Program-made: the position numbers and the translations under genes
In this document: positions 35,782 to 43,586 of the stretch, piece by piece
How the letters are laid out: every line of letters begins with the position of its first letter
How positions within the stretch are numbered: position 1 is the first letter of the stretch
Notes under the pieces: model-generated
Told to the model about the DNA's origin: nothing
What the model saw: only the letters and a program-made list of their open reading frames with translations
The model's database searches: none
Source of the DNA: Algoriphagus pacificus
GTDB lineage: Bacteria; Bacteroidota; Bacteroidia; Cytophagales; Cyclobacteriaceae
DNA: 64,000 nucleotides
Direction of reading: 5' to 3'
NCBI RefSeq assembly: GCF_017254845.1
Contig: NZ_JAFKCU010000006.1
Location: forward strand, 1 to 64,000

Positions 35782-36744
35782 TTAATAAGAAAAAGTCTCT
35801 ATAAAATCATCAATCAAAAATTTAGTATATTTTTTTGCTCCAATTCTATTAAGATGCATTTTATCCGTGAAATAACTAGTGTCTTTTCCAAAATTTGGAA
35901 TTATTTCATTGTAATTTCTATAATCAACAATTAATTCATTTTCTTCAAATGATTCAAAGTATGAATTAATATAATTCCAATTAGTTATACATTTGTTATA
36001 CTCATATGTGGTCGGAGATTGAACCAATAGAATCTTAACATTAGATTGGTTTAATAAATTTAGATTCTTTTCAAAAGCCAATTTCTGATATTCTAAAAAA
36101 TCTATAGAATATAAATCTAATTTATCCCTATCATCAAAATCAAGATTATTTGATTCTACAAATCCTCCTTGAACATACTTTGTAGACCCTTTTATTTCCC
36201 TTTCATTATAATTATCAAATTCATCAAAAATTTGTCTCTTTAATGAGATAATTAATGTATTCCAAGCGATAATATCTGAAATAAAAACGCTTTGTTTCAA
36301 TGCACCTTTATCAATATTTGAATTTGAAAAAATATCAATAAACGACTCTAATCCTCTATTTTGAAACGTAATTGGAGTAACCTCCCAAATTACATATTTA
36401 GGTGAAAACTGATTCAAATATTTATTTAGTAAATATTCTGTTTGTAATGGTGTTTGATAATTTGATCCAAGATTAAATGCTTTTAATCCGTACTCTTTGA
36501 AAATTCTAGTATCAATACCCCTTAAGGCGATTGAAGAACCTAAGATTAAAACATCTATATCTTTCGTAGTGTCCGCTTCATGCAGTTTACTCCACATAAA
36601 ACTGTTTCCTCCTTGGTTAAAAATCAAGTTTTTAGTCAATCTTCTTTGAGTTAACCAATAAGATCCAAGGGAACCTATAAAAATTGGATAAACGATAACA
36701 GAAATTAAACAAAAAAAGAATATCTTAACTAAGAATTTTTTCAT
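35782..36744 (-). CDS. Membrane-anchored SGNH/AlgJ-like O-acetylation partner
   Basis: The start is taken at 36744, where the ATG shares its A with the TGA of the MBOAT gene (TGATG); a longer frame to 36840 lies inside MBOAT. About 320 residues: an N-terminal membrane anchor (FLVKIFFFCLISVIVYPIFI), a GDS-like VLILGSSIALRGIDT, and a C-terminal DKMHLNRIGAKKY with the catalytic DxxH pattern. This fits the periplasmic acyl-transfer partners of AlgI-type MBOAT proteins. Confidence 0.82.
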   Translation of the reverse strand: MKKFLVKIFFFCLISVIVYPIFIGSLGSYWLTQRRLTKNLIFNQGGNSFMWSKLHEADTTKDIDVLILGSSIALRGIDTRIFKEYGLKAFNLGSNYQTPLQTEYLLNKYLNQFSPKYVIWEVTPITFQNRGLESFIDIFSNSNIDKGALKQSVFISDIIAWNTLIISLKRQIFDEFDNYNEREIKGSTKYVQGGFVESNNLDFDDRDKLDLYSIDFLEYQKLAFEKNLNLLNQSNVKILLVQSPTTYEYNKCITNWNYINSYFESFEENELIVDYRNYNEIIPNFGKDTSYFTDKMHLNRIGAKKYTKFLIDDFIETFSY

Positions 36745-38282
36745 CAAAATTGAAAATAAATGAAATCCATTTTTTGAGTAAAAACTCCCCAATACATAAT
36801 AGAAAAAGCTACAAGGAAATATACTGGATATCGATACCATTTAAGGGGTATTATTTCAATCCAATTAGATCGTTTTCTTCCTATCCATTCCAGTACAAGA
36901 AAAATCACCAATGCTACCCTTAAATGGTAACCAAACCAATTAAAGCTATTGGGAAATAAGGGGTTGGAAAATGTTCGTATTAAATACCCCAATGCATCTC
37001 CTATGCTATTAGCTCTGAAAAAAACCCAAGCTACACTAACCAAAGTAAATGTTGATATCATTTGAATTAGCTCTTTAAATGAGGGAATCATATGGTCCCC
37101 TTCATTTAAATGAACTCTATTCTTCCCAATCAAAAAGATCGGAATAAATAAAGCTGCATGGATCCCTCCCCAAGCGATAAAAGTCCAGTTGGCTCCATGC
37201 CAGAAACCTGAGACCAGGAATACGATAAAGATATTGCGGATGGCTTTAACTTTAGTAACTCTACTCCCACCTAAAGGGATGTAAACATAATCCCTAAACC
37301 ATGTAGATAATGAAATATGCCATCTACGCCAGAACTCAGCTATATCTCTACTGAAATAGGGAGTTCGGAAATTTGTCATCAGATCGAAGCCAAAAAGCTT
37401 GGCTACTCCTATGGCTATATCCGAATAGCCTGAGAAGTCTCCATAGATCTGAAAGGCAAAGAGAATAGCTCCCATGATAAGCTCTAATCCTGAAGCAGTT
37501 TGATAATTCTCGAATATGGGATTGACTACCAAAGCACAGTTGTCAGCGATCACCATTTTCTTAAAGAGACCCCAAAGAATGAGTTTCATTCCATCAGATC
37601 CTTGTTGGTATTCGAATTCCCTCTTCTTAAAGAACTGAGGCAATAAGTTGGAAGCCCTTTCAATAGGACCTGCTACCAGTTGAGGGAAGAAAGCAACGAA
37701 AGTAAAGAAGGCGATTGGATCTTTGGTTGGCTTTAGCTTCCCTTTATAGACGTCTATGGAATAGCTTAAAGTCTGAAAGGTATAGAAAGAAATCCCAACA
37801 GGAAGTATCAAGTTAAGCGTGCTGATATGAGGTTGGAAACCTAATAAGGAGATAAAGTCAGCTGCAGAGTCTATGAAGAAATTGAAGTATTTGAAGAAGG
37901 CTAGTAGGCCGAGGTTGAAGGTGAGGGAGATGGTGAGGTAGAGTCTCTTTCCTGTCCACAGACCACTGACCATGGACCACGGCTGTTTTTTGGTTAAGTT
38001 TTTATTTCCCGTCTCCTTTCCAGGACCTTCAATAGTTGAATTTGCAGAGTTTTCTGTGGACTGCTGACTGTCGACTGTCGACATCTTTAATCCACACCAG
38101 TAATCCACTGCCGAACTCGCAATAATCAACCCCAGAAACCTCCAATCCCACCAACCATAAAACACATAGCTAGCTAGTAATAGAAAGGCATTCTGCAGCT
38201 TTAGGTTCTTCTGAAATACAAACCAGTAAAGTCCGAAAACTATGGGTAGGAAGATCAGGAAAGAAATAGAATTAAAAAGCAT
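36744..38282 (-). CDS. MBOAT family O-acyltransferase (AlgI-like) with repeat-derived insertion
   Basis: A 512-residue polytopic protein with AlgI-family hallmarks: LPVGISFYTFQTLSYSIDVY, FPQLVAGPIERA, YGDFSGYSDIAIG, EFWRRWHISLSTWFRDYVY and the active-site-type FWHGANWTFIAWGG. It transfers acetyl groups across the membrane for O-acetylation by the coupled SGNH protein. Residues about 66-112 (STVDSQQSTENSAN... KQPWSMVSGLWTG) are unlike the family: they translate GTCGACTGTCGAC and GTCCACAGACCACTGACC repeats inserted between two membrane helices. A partial copy of its 5' end lies at 39170-39286. Confidence 0.88.
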   Translation of the reverse strand: MLFNSISFLIFLPIVFGLYWFVFQKNLKLQNAFLLLASYVFYGWWDWRFLGLIIASSAVDYWCGLKMSTVDSQQSTENSANSTIEGPGKETGNKNLTKKQPWSMVSGLWTGKRLYLTISLTFNLGLLAFFKYFNFFIDSAADFISLLGFQPHISTLNLILPVGISFYTFQTLSYSIDVYKGKLKPTKDPIAFFTFVAFFPQLVAGPIERASNLLPQFFKKREFEYQQGSDGMKLILWGLFKKMVIADNCALVVNPIFENYQTASGLELIMGAILFAFQIYGDFSGYSDIAIGVAKLFGFDLMTNFRTPYFSRDIAEFWRRWHISLSTWFRDYVYIPLGGSRVTKVKAIRNIFIVFLVSGFWHGANWTFIAWGGIHAALFIPIFLIGKNRVHLNEGDHMIPSFKELIQMISTFTLVSVAWVFFRANSIGDALGYLIRTFSNPLFPNSFNWFGYHLRVALVIFLVLEWIGRKRSNWIEIIPLKWYRYPVYFLVAFSIMYWGVFTQKMDFIYFQF

Positions 38283-38285
38283 TAA

Positions 38286-39110
38286 TTACTTTACTCTAAA
38301 CCAAAATTTAGGTAGCACAACATCATCTTTGTCCACGTTGGGTTTGTCTAAAGGATGTGGAAATTTCGAAAAATAATCTGATGATGAAAATCTATCATTT
38401 CTTAATAATGTAATTTCCATCAGAGGAGGGATTTCAATACCATTTATGAATATTGGCCTCCCGTTATTATTTGGATGTAGATGCACTATCGAATGATTTG
38501 AAAGTAATTTTTCAAAAAAACGATTGAGTTGATTGAAAAAATAACGGTCAGCTATCCTATCAAGATGATGTAATTCAATCACAATTATCCTAAATCTGTC
38601 AAGCAAAGGCCTAGAAAGAGCAAGAATAACATCATACTCATAACCTTCAATATCCATTTGAAGTAATAATTCAGAATTTTTATTATCTGACAAGTTTTGG
38701 TTTACCCATGTGTCCATTGTCATATAATTACCCATATCATCAGCTCCAATGAACTTTTTACTAAATTCAAATTTTGGATGATCAATAGTAGGATTTTCAA
38801 TTGAATAATCAGCCATAAAAACTTCAATTCCCATCTCTGCTAATTCAAATTCAAATCTTGATTCAATGTCAACCCCAGGAGAAAAACATGTTTCAATATC
38901 TTTTAAATCATTTGGCAAAAGATATCCCCCATCACCATTTGGTCCAATTCTTATAAGTTCAATTTTTGGGTCAATTGGGTGGAGTTTTTTTAAAAGCGAT
39001 TTAATTTCATCATTTGAAACTGCACCTGTAAGATTCAACTCTAATCTTCTTGAAATTGGCTTTGCTATCCTATAAAATAGGTTTCTTATTTTTTTCTTTA
39101 AAAAGTTCAT
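38286..39110 (-). CDS. FkbM-like methyltransferase
   Basis: A 274-residue protein with IGPNGDGGYLLPNDL near 55-70, FSPGVDIESRFEFELAEMG and a central LLQMDIEGYEYDVIL, the DIEG-Y-E motif of FkbM-type enzymes; HPNNNGRPI follows. It probably O-methylates a sugar. It is inserted between an MBOAT 5' remnant and the intact MBOAT gene, so it may have arrived by recombination. Its ATG overlaps the TGA of the remnant frame (ATGA). Confidence 0.75.
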   Translation of the reverse strand: MNFLKKKIRNLFYRIAKPISRRLELNLTGAVSNDEIKSLLKKLHPIDPKIELIRIGPNGDGGYLLPNDLKDIETCFSPGVDIESRFEFELAEMGIEVFMADYSIENPTIDHPKFEFSKKFIGADDMGNYMTMDTWVNQNLSDNKNSELLLQMDIEGYEYDVILALSRPLLDRFRIIVIELHHLDRIADRYFFNQLNRFFEKLLSNHSIVHLHPNNNGRPIFINGIEIPPLMEITLLRNDRFSSSDYFSKFPHPLDKPNVDKDDVVLPKFWFRVK

Positions 39111-39286
39111 TTTTTGGTGGTCACGGGACTTATCTGAGTTATTAAAAGAAATCCATTGAGGGGTAAAATATAGCTAGCTAGTAATAGAAAAGCATTCTGA
39201 AGCTTCAAGTTCTTCTGAAATACAAACCAGTATAGTAAGAATACTATTGGAAGGAAGATCAAGAAGGTGAAGGAATTGAAAAGCAC
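39107..39286 (-). pseudogene. 5' remnant of an MBOAT gene
   Basis: The minus-strand frame from GTG at 39286 reads LFNSFTFLIFLPIVF and then WFVFQKNLKLQNAFLLLASY, matching the first about 38 residues of the MBOAT at 38282. After LLASY the match stops, the frame runs on for about 20 codons and ends at TGA 39107-39109, overlapping the FkbM start. It is best read as a truncated MBOAT gene left by insertion or recombination of the FkbM gene. Confidence 0.75.
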
Positions 39287-39714
39287 TTATGAATTAGAAA
39301 TTGAGAATGAGGAATTGGTTGTTCGTTGTTCGTTGTTAGGTCTCTAACAGTGGGCAAGTGTTGGTTCGTATTTGGGATACTATCGGACTGATTACTGTAA
39401 ACTGAGACTGTTAACTATCTAATAACAGCTTCGCCCTTTCACTCACGATATTGAGTTTGCGTGATTCTACTTGAATTGACTGAGTAATAAATTTACTCGG
39501 TTGATTTGGATAAGCAAATTTTAGGATGTTAGATTTTGGATTTATGCCTTATGAATACGTGACGCTCCCCTCTCGCTTTAGGAGAGGGGCTGGGGGTGAG
39601 GTAGTTTTTCGCCGAAGGCTTATTTCAGCGAAGCGTATTTCAAGCGACGAAGGAGCCAATATTTCAAGTAAGGTACGAGCTTCTATCTCGTCTTTGGTGT
39701 ATTTCAGTTCCTGC
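39287..39714. repeat. Repeat spacer downstream of the WecE-like gene
   Basis: Contains GTTCGTTGTTCGTTGT, AGCTTCGCCCTTTCACTC (also at 47591), an ACTGAGTAA..TTTACTCGGTT hairpin (also at 47789), a CCTCTC..GGAGAGGGGCTGGGGGTGAGG unit, and an R6 block of ATTTCAGCGAAGCG / CGACGAAGGAGC strings reaching the stop codon of the aminotransferase. Confidence 0.75.
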
Positions 39715-40884
39715 CTACCTTTGACTTATTGCAGGCAATTCATAGAATAATGGCAACCTCAGCAAGCAATTTGAAAAGCGATCAGAATTGGGCAGACTGC
39801 GCTTATATTGATTCGGGAAATGCATTTTGGAGAATTCTGACTTGTGAAGACTTTGGTAATGGAAAACAGCTAAGATGCCTTGCTCTTTTAGCGCCTCCGA
39901 ATAAGCCGTTCGAGTAGCTTGTGATGGGAAGAGGAGGTAGAAGAGATGGGCATTGGCCATAAATGAAGAATGAGAAATGTGGAATGAGGAATTAGGGGGA
40001 TATTCATTCATCATTCTTAATTCATCATTGCTAATTGCCTTTAGAAATTGTAGGGATAGGGATTTTAAATTACTGGAATCTCCCTTGAAAAAACGAAAAT
40101 AGTCCTCCCAAATGGCTTTTCTTCTTTCCTGGATCTTGTCTAGGTTTTCTAATTGTGCCCAGAGGTACGCTGCATTGAGTTCGGATGGTAAGAAAGAGCT
40201 TCCTATATCCACCCATCCATATTTATTTACTTCCCCACGGAAAAAGGCAGCCCTGTCTGTTCCTTTTTCCCAAAGGATTTCGGCTCTTTTAATGAATTGA
40301 GGATCATTGATCATCAGCATCCCTCCTTCTCCACATTGGATGTTTTTGGTTTCATGAAAACTCATGCATCCCAAGTGTCCAATACTTCCTAAGGCCTTCC
40401 CCTTATAAAAGCTATTTATTGCCTGAGCCGCATCTTCAATCACAAATAGATTATGCCTATTTGCTATCTCCATGATTGTATCCATCTCGCAAGCTTCTCC
40501 CCCATAATGAACCACTACAATTGCCTTGGTTTTAGGAGTGATAAGCTCTTCGATCAGCCTTTCATCCATATTGGGGTGATCTGAATGGCTATCCACAAAG
40601 ACAACTTTTGCCCCCCTTAGCACAAAAGCATTGGCAGAGGAAACAAAAGTGAAACTGGGAATGATAACCTCATCTCCAGCTTGGATATCACAAAGAATCG
40701 CTGCCATTTCCAGAGCATCTGTGCAAGAGTTGGTCAACAGGCATTTTTGAATTCCATAGCGCTGCTCAAAGAACTCCTGGCAAAGATGGGTATAGTGGCC
40801 ATTCCCGGAGATTTTACCGCGGTTGATCGCATCTTGGATGTATTCCAGTTCCTTCCCGGTTTGAAAGGGTTTGTTGAAAGGAAT
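39715..40884 (-). CDS. wecE: DegT/DnrJ/EryC1/StrS aminotransferase (WecE/RffA-like), damaged or non-canonical start
   Basis: PLP-dependent sugar aminotransferase: TNSCTDALEMAA, GDEVIIPSFTFVSSANAF, VIEDAAQA, the RffA-type SFHETKNIQCGEGG with the PLP Lys, and KYGWVDIGSSFLPSELNAAY. Conserved N-terminal sequence IPFNKPFQTGKE is encoded up to the ATT at 40884, yet no ATG, GTG or TTG precedes it before the in-frame TAG at 40941; the DNA there is repeat sequence. An insertion near residue 285 (NDELRMMNEYPPNSSFHISH) translates AATGAGGAATTAG-type repeats. The C-terminus ends early (LPLFYELPAISQR) where an R6 repeat begins. It would make a 4-amino-4,6-dideoxy sugar nucleotide, acylated by the GNAT at 42930. 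It may be decaying or use a rare start. Confidence 0.72.
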   Translation of the reverse strand: MPFNKPFQTGKELEYIQDAINRGKISGNGHYTHLCQEFFEQRYGIQKCLLTNSCTDALEMAAILCDIQAGDEVIIPSFTFVSSANAFVLRGAKVVFVDSHSDHPNMDERLIEELITPKTKAIVVVHYGGEACEMDTIMEIANRHNLFVIEDAAQAINSFYKGKALGSIGHLGCMSFHETKNIQCGEGGMLMINDPQFIKRAEILWEKGTDRAAFFRGEVNKYGWVDIGSSFLPSELNAAYLWAQLENLDKIQERRKAIWEDYFRFFKGDSSNLKSLSLQFLKAISNDELRMMNEYPPNSSFHISHSSFMANAHLFYLLFPSQATRTAYSEALKEQGILAVFHYQSLHKSEFSKMHFPNQYKRSLPNSDRFSNCLLRLPLFYELPAISQR

Positions 40885-41483
40885 ATTCGATTTTAGATTT
40901 ATGATTTTAGATTTTTTGAAATACTGTTGAAATAGGCCCTAAGGGAGAAATATTACCGTCATTGCGCCTGCCCGCGGTGGCGGGAGCGAAGCGTGGCAAT
41001 CTCGTGGAAGGGAATATTAGATATATGATATTAGAAATACTTTGAAATACTGTTGAAATAGGCCCTTCGGGCGAAATACTTTGAAATAGATATAAGATAG
41101 CCCTAAGGGCAGATATGGAGAGATATAAGATGTAAGATATATGATTTATGATTTTTAGAAATACAGTTGAAATACTTTGAAATTGATATAAGATAGCCCT
41201 GCGGGCAGATAGGGAGATATGCTCCTTGCGGGAGCGAGATATTTAAAGTTTTGAATGAAATACAATTGAGATACTTTTGAAATACTCCCTTCGGGAGAAA
41301 TATTGATTGAAGAACAAATTATACTGGGACAGATTATTTCGCGAAGCGTATTTCAAGCGACGAAGGAGCTTCTATTTCGCCGCCTGCCTGCCGAAGGTAG
41401 GAAGCGTATATCAAGCAACGAAGGAGCTTCTATTTCGCCGAAGGCGTATTTCAGTGAAACTGTATTTCTTGCGACGAAGGAGC
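40885..41483. repeat. Composite repeat spacer (R8-R5-R6 array)
   Basis: GATTTTAGATTT strings, several GATACTGTTGAAATAGGCCCTTCGGG units, an ATTGCG..AGCGAAGCGTGGCAATCTCG unit with an 18-bp insertion (about 40964-41002), GCCCTGCGGGC hairpins, then an AACAAATTATACTGGGACAG block and R6 strings up to the GT2 stop. No gene. Confidence 0.8.
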
Positions 41484-42389
41484 CTATATCTCTTTTTCTA
41501 CAATATAAATCGGCCTATTTTTCACCCCTTCAAAGGTTTTTCCAATGTATAGCCCTACCATCCCCAGAGTAATCAAAAGAAAGCCAGTTAGAAGCCAGAT
41601 GGAGATAATCAAGGAGGCATAACCAGCTACAATAATTTCTCCTATCCAATATCTATAAAGGGTATAGATTGCAAAAAGGAATCCCGTTAATGCTATCAAA
41701 AAGCCTAGTTTGACAGTTAAGCGGATTGGCTTGTCGCTATAGGCCAGCATGATATCCAAGGCCAGGTTGAAGAGTTTTTTGAAGTTATAATTGCTGCTAC
41801 CCTCCTCTCTTTCCGCGTGGGTTACAGGAATGCTGCATTGCCTGAATCCCACCCATTTTACCATGGTGGGGAAATAACGGATGCTTTCCCGCATGCCGAT
41901 GATTTGATTTATGACTTTGCGATGGTAAATACCAAAGTTGGCAATACTTTCATCCTGCTGGGATCCTGTCAGCCAAGCTAGGGTTCGATAGAAAATCTTA
42001 GAAGAAAGTCTTTTGAAAAAGTTGTCCTGTCTGTTTACCCTTCTTGCCAAAACCACATCAAATCCCTTTTGAGCTTCCTTATGGAGATTTGGAATTTCTT
42101 CAGGTCTATCCTGCAGATCGCAGTCCATCACTACTACCCATTCTCCCTTTGCTGCATCTAGGCCTGCTGTAATGGCATAGTGTTGCCCGAAATTCCTAGA
42201 AAGCTTAATCCCTCTTATTTCGGGATGGATTTCTGCCAGTCTTTCGATCTCATGCCAGGAATTATCCGGACTGGCATCGTCTACTAAGATGATTTCATAC
42301 TCTTGATCCGGAATGCATGCTTTAATCCTGGAGACGAGTTCGCCGAGGGTATTTTCTGCGCGGTATAATGGAGAGATGATGGAGAGCAC
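41484..42389 (-). CDS. GT2 polyprenyl-phosphate glycosyltransferase (ArnC/GtrB-like)
   Basis: A 301-residue protein: SIISPLYRAENTLGELV, ILVDDASPDNSW, LSRNFGQHYAITAGLDAAKG, donor site VVMDCDLQDRPEEIP, then two C-terminal membrane helices (about 225-290). This layout is that of DPM1/ArnC/GtrB enzymes, which load a sugar onto undecaprenyl phosphate for use in the periplasm. It is flanked on both sides by repeat spacers; the R6 repeat abuts its stop codon. Confidence 0.88.
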   Translation of the reverse strand: MLSIISPLYRAENTLGELVSRIKACIPDQEYEIILVDDASPDNSWHEIERLAEIHPEIRGIKLSRNFGQHYAITAGLDAAKGEWVVVMDCDLQDRPEEIPNLHKEAQKGFDVVLARRVNRQDNFFKRLSSKIFYRTLAWLTGSQQDESIANFGIYHRKVINQIIGMRESIRYFPTMVKWVGFRQCSIPVTHAEREEGSSNYNFKKLFNLALDIMLAYSDKPIRLTVKLGFLIALTGFLFAIYTLYRYWIGEIIVAGYASLIISIWLLTGFLLITLGMVGLYIGKTFEGVKNRPIYIVEKEI

Positions 42390-42929
42390 TTTTGGAATTA
42401 AGAATTAGGAGTTAGAAATGAGGAATTATGAATTATGAATTTAAAATGATGAATTAAAAATGATTGCGGGTAGGTGGTTGATATTAGAAATACTTTGAAA
42501 TACTGTTGAAATAGGCCCTTCGGGAGAAATATTACCGTCATTGCGAGCACAGCGTGGCAATCTCGTGGATAGGAATTTAAGATTTCTGATTTTAGATTTT
42601 AGATTTTAGATTTTAGATTTTTTGAAATACTGTTGAAATACTCCCTTCGGGAGAAATACTACCGTCATTGCGAGCGAAGCGTGGCAATCTCGTGGAAGGG
42701 AATATTAGATATATGATATTAGAAATAGTTTGAAATACTGTTGAAATAGTCCCTTCGGGAGAAATATTGATTGAAGAACAAATTATACTTTGACAGATTA
42801 TTTCGCCGAAGGCTTATTTCAGCCGAGGTACGAGGGTCTATTTCGCGAAGCATATTTCGGGAGCGAAGCGATCCTATCTCGCCGAAGGCGTATTTCAGGC
42901 GACGAAGGAGCATGTATTTCTATTTAAGA
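42390..42929. repeat. Composite repeat spacer (R7-R8-R5-R6 array)
   Basis: Same module order and orientation as 40885-41483: GAATTAGGAATTATGAATT strings, GATTTTAGATTTTAG tandem, GAAATACTGTTGAAATA..CCCTTCGGG units, ATTGCGAGCGAAGCG..GGCAATCTCG (uninterrupted here), the AACAAATTATACTTTGACAG block, then R6 to the stop of the GNAT gene. No gene. Confidence 0.8.
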
Positions 42930-43586
42930 TTATCTTTTCCACCAATGATAAACATATACTTTTTCGATTAGGCTGTAACCAAGGGAAGTGTATAAGTTGC
43001 AAGCAGGGATATTTTGTTCTTGGGTGGGGATTTGTATGAATTGGGCTCCTTGACTTAAAGCCTTGGATTCTGCTGCTTTAACTAGTTTTTTACCCCAGCC
43101 TTTTCCTTGTTGTTTTTCAGAGACTGCGATTAGGCCTATTTTACCCATTTCTTTTTCTGTGTCGACTGTTACCATCCCTGCCAAATCTGGAGCGCTCAGA
43201 ATCTGCTTTCCTTCCCAAGCATTTTCTATCCAAATATTATAGAGATTTTCAAATTCTTTGTTCTTGAGTCTCCTGTCTAGCTTAAATCGGGAAAATGAAC
43301 CGCTTAGAAAAGCCAAGTCTATCAATTCAGGTACCAGCTCTCCCTCCCATTTTTGAACTTCTGTTTCTTCATGTATTTGCTTCAGTTCCTTTTGGAAAGT
43401 GAGTTTTGTGTCTACATGGACAATGTCCTGACTCTCAAATTGAACTGGGTTTTGGGAGAAAATATAGATGAGTTGGTAGTCCTTTGCTTCTTCCAAAAAC
43501 TCTTTTTCATTCCAATCTGATCCTTGGTTTGTTTTGCCTACGGGGTAATTGAAAAGGGAGGAGTCGAAGGGGAGTGGGGAGATCAA
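42930..43586 (-). CDS. GNAT acetyltransferase, WecD/RffC-like
   Basis: A 218-residue protein with an N-terminal domain (LPFDSSLFNYPVGK) and a C-terminal GNAT core: GKIGLIAVSEKQQGKGWGKKL (acetyl-CoA loop Q/R-x-x-G-x-G/A) and ACNLYTSLGY. The two-part layout and the opening 'pFDs.lF.yPvg' resemble WecD, which N-acetylates dTDP-4-amino-4,6-dideoxygalactose; the aminotransferase at 39715 would supply the substrate. Repeat spacers flank it on both sides. Confidence 0.78.
   Translation of the reverse strand: MISPLPFDSSLFNYPVGKTNQGSDWNEKEFLEEAKDYQLIYIFSQNPVQFESQDIVHVDTKLTFQKELKQIHEETEVQKWEGELVPELIDLAFLSGSFSRFKLDRRLKNKEFENLYNIWIENAWEGKQILSAPDLAGMVTVDTEKEMGKIGLIAVSEKQQGKGWGKKLVKAAESKALSQGAQFIQIPTQEQNIPACNLYTSLGYSLIEKVYVYHWWKR

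Noticed and set aside
39526-41572. Plus-strand ORFs around 39526-39750 and 41303-41572
   Set aside because: They are frames through R6 repeats (RRRLISAKRISSDEG-type peptides) and not conserved proteins.
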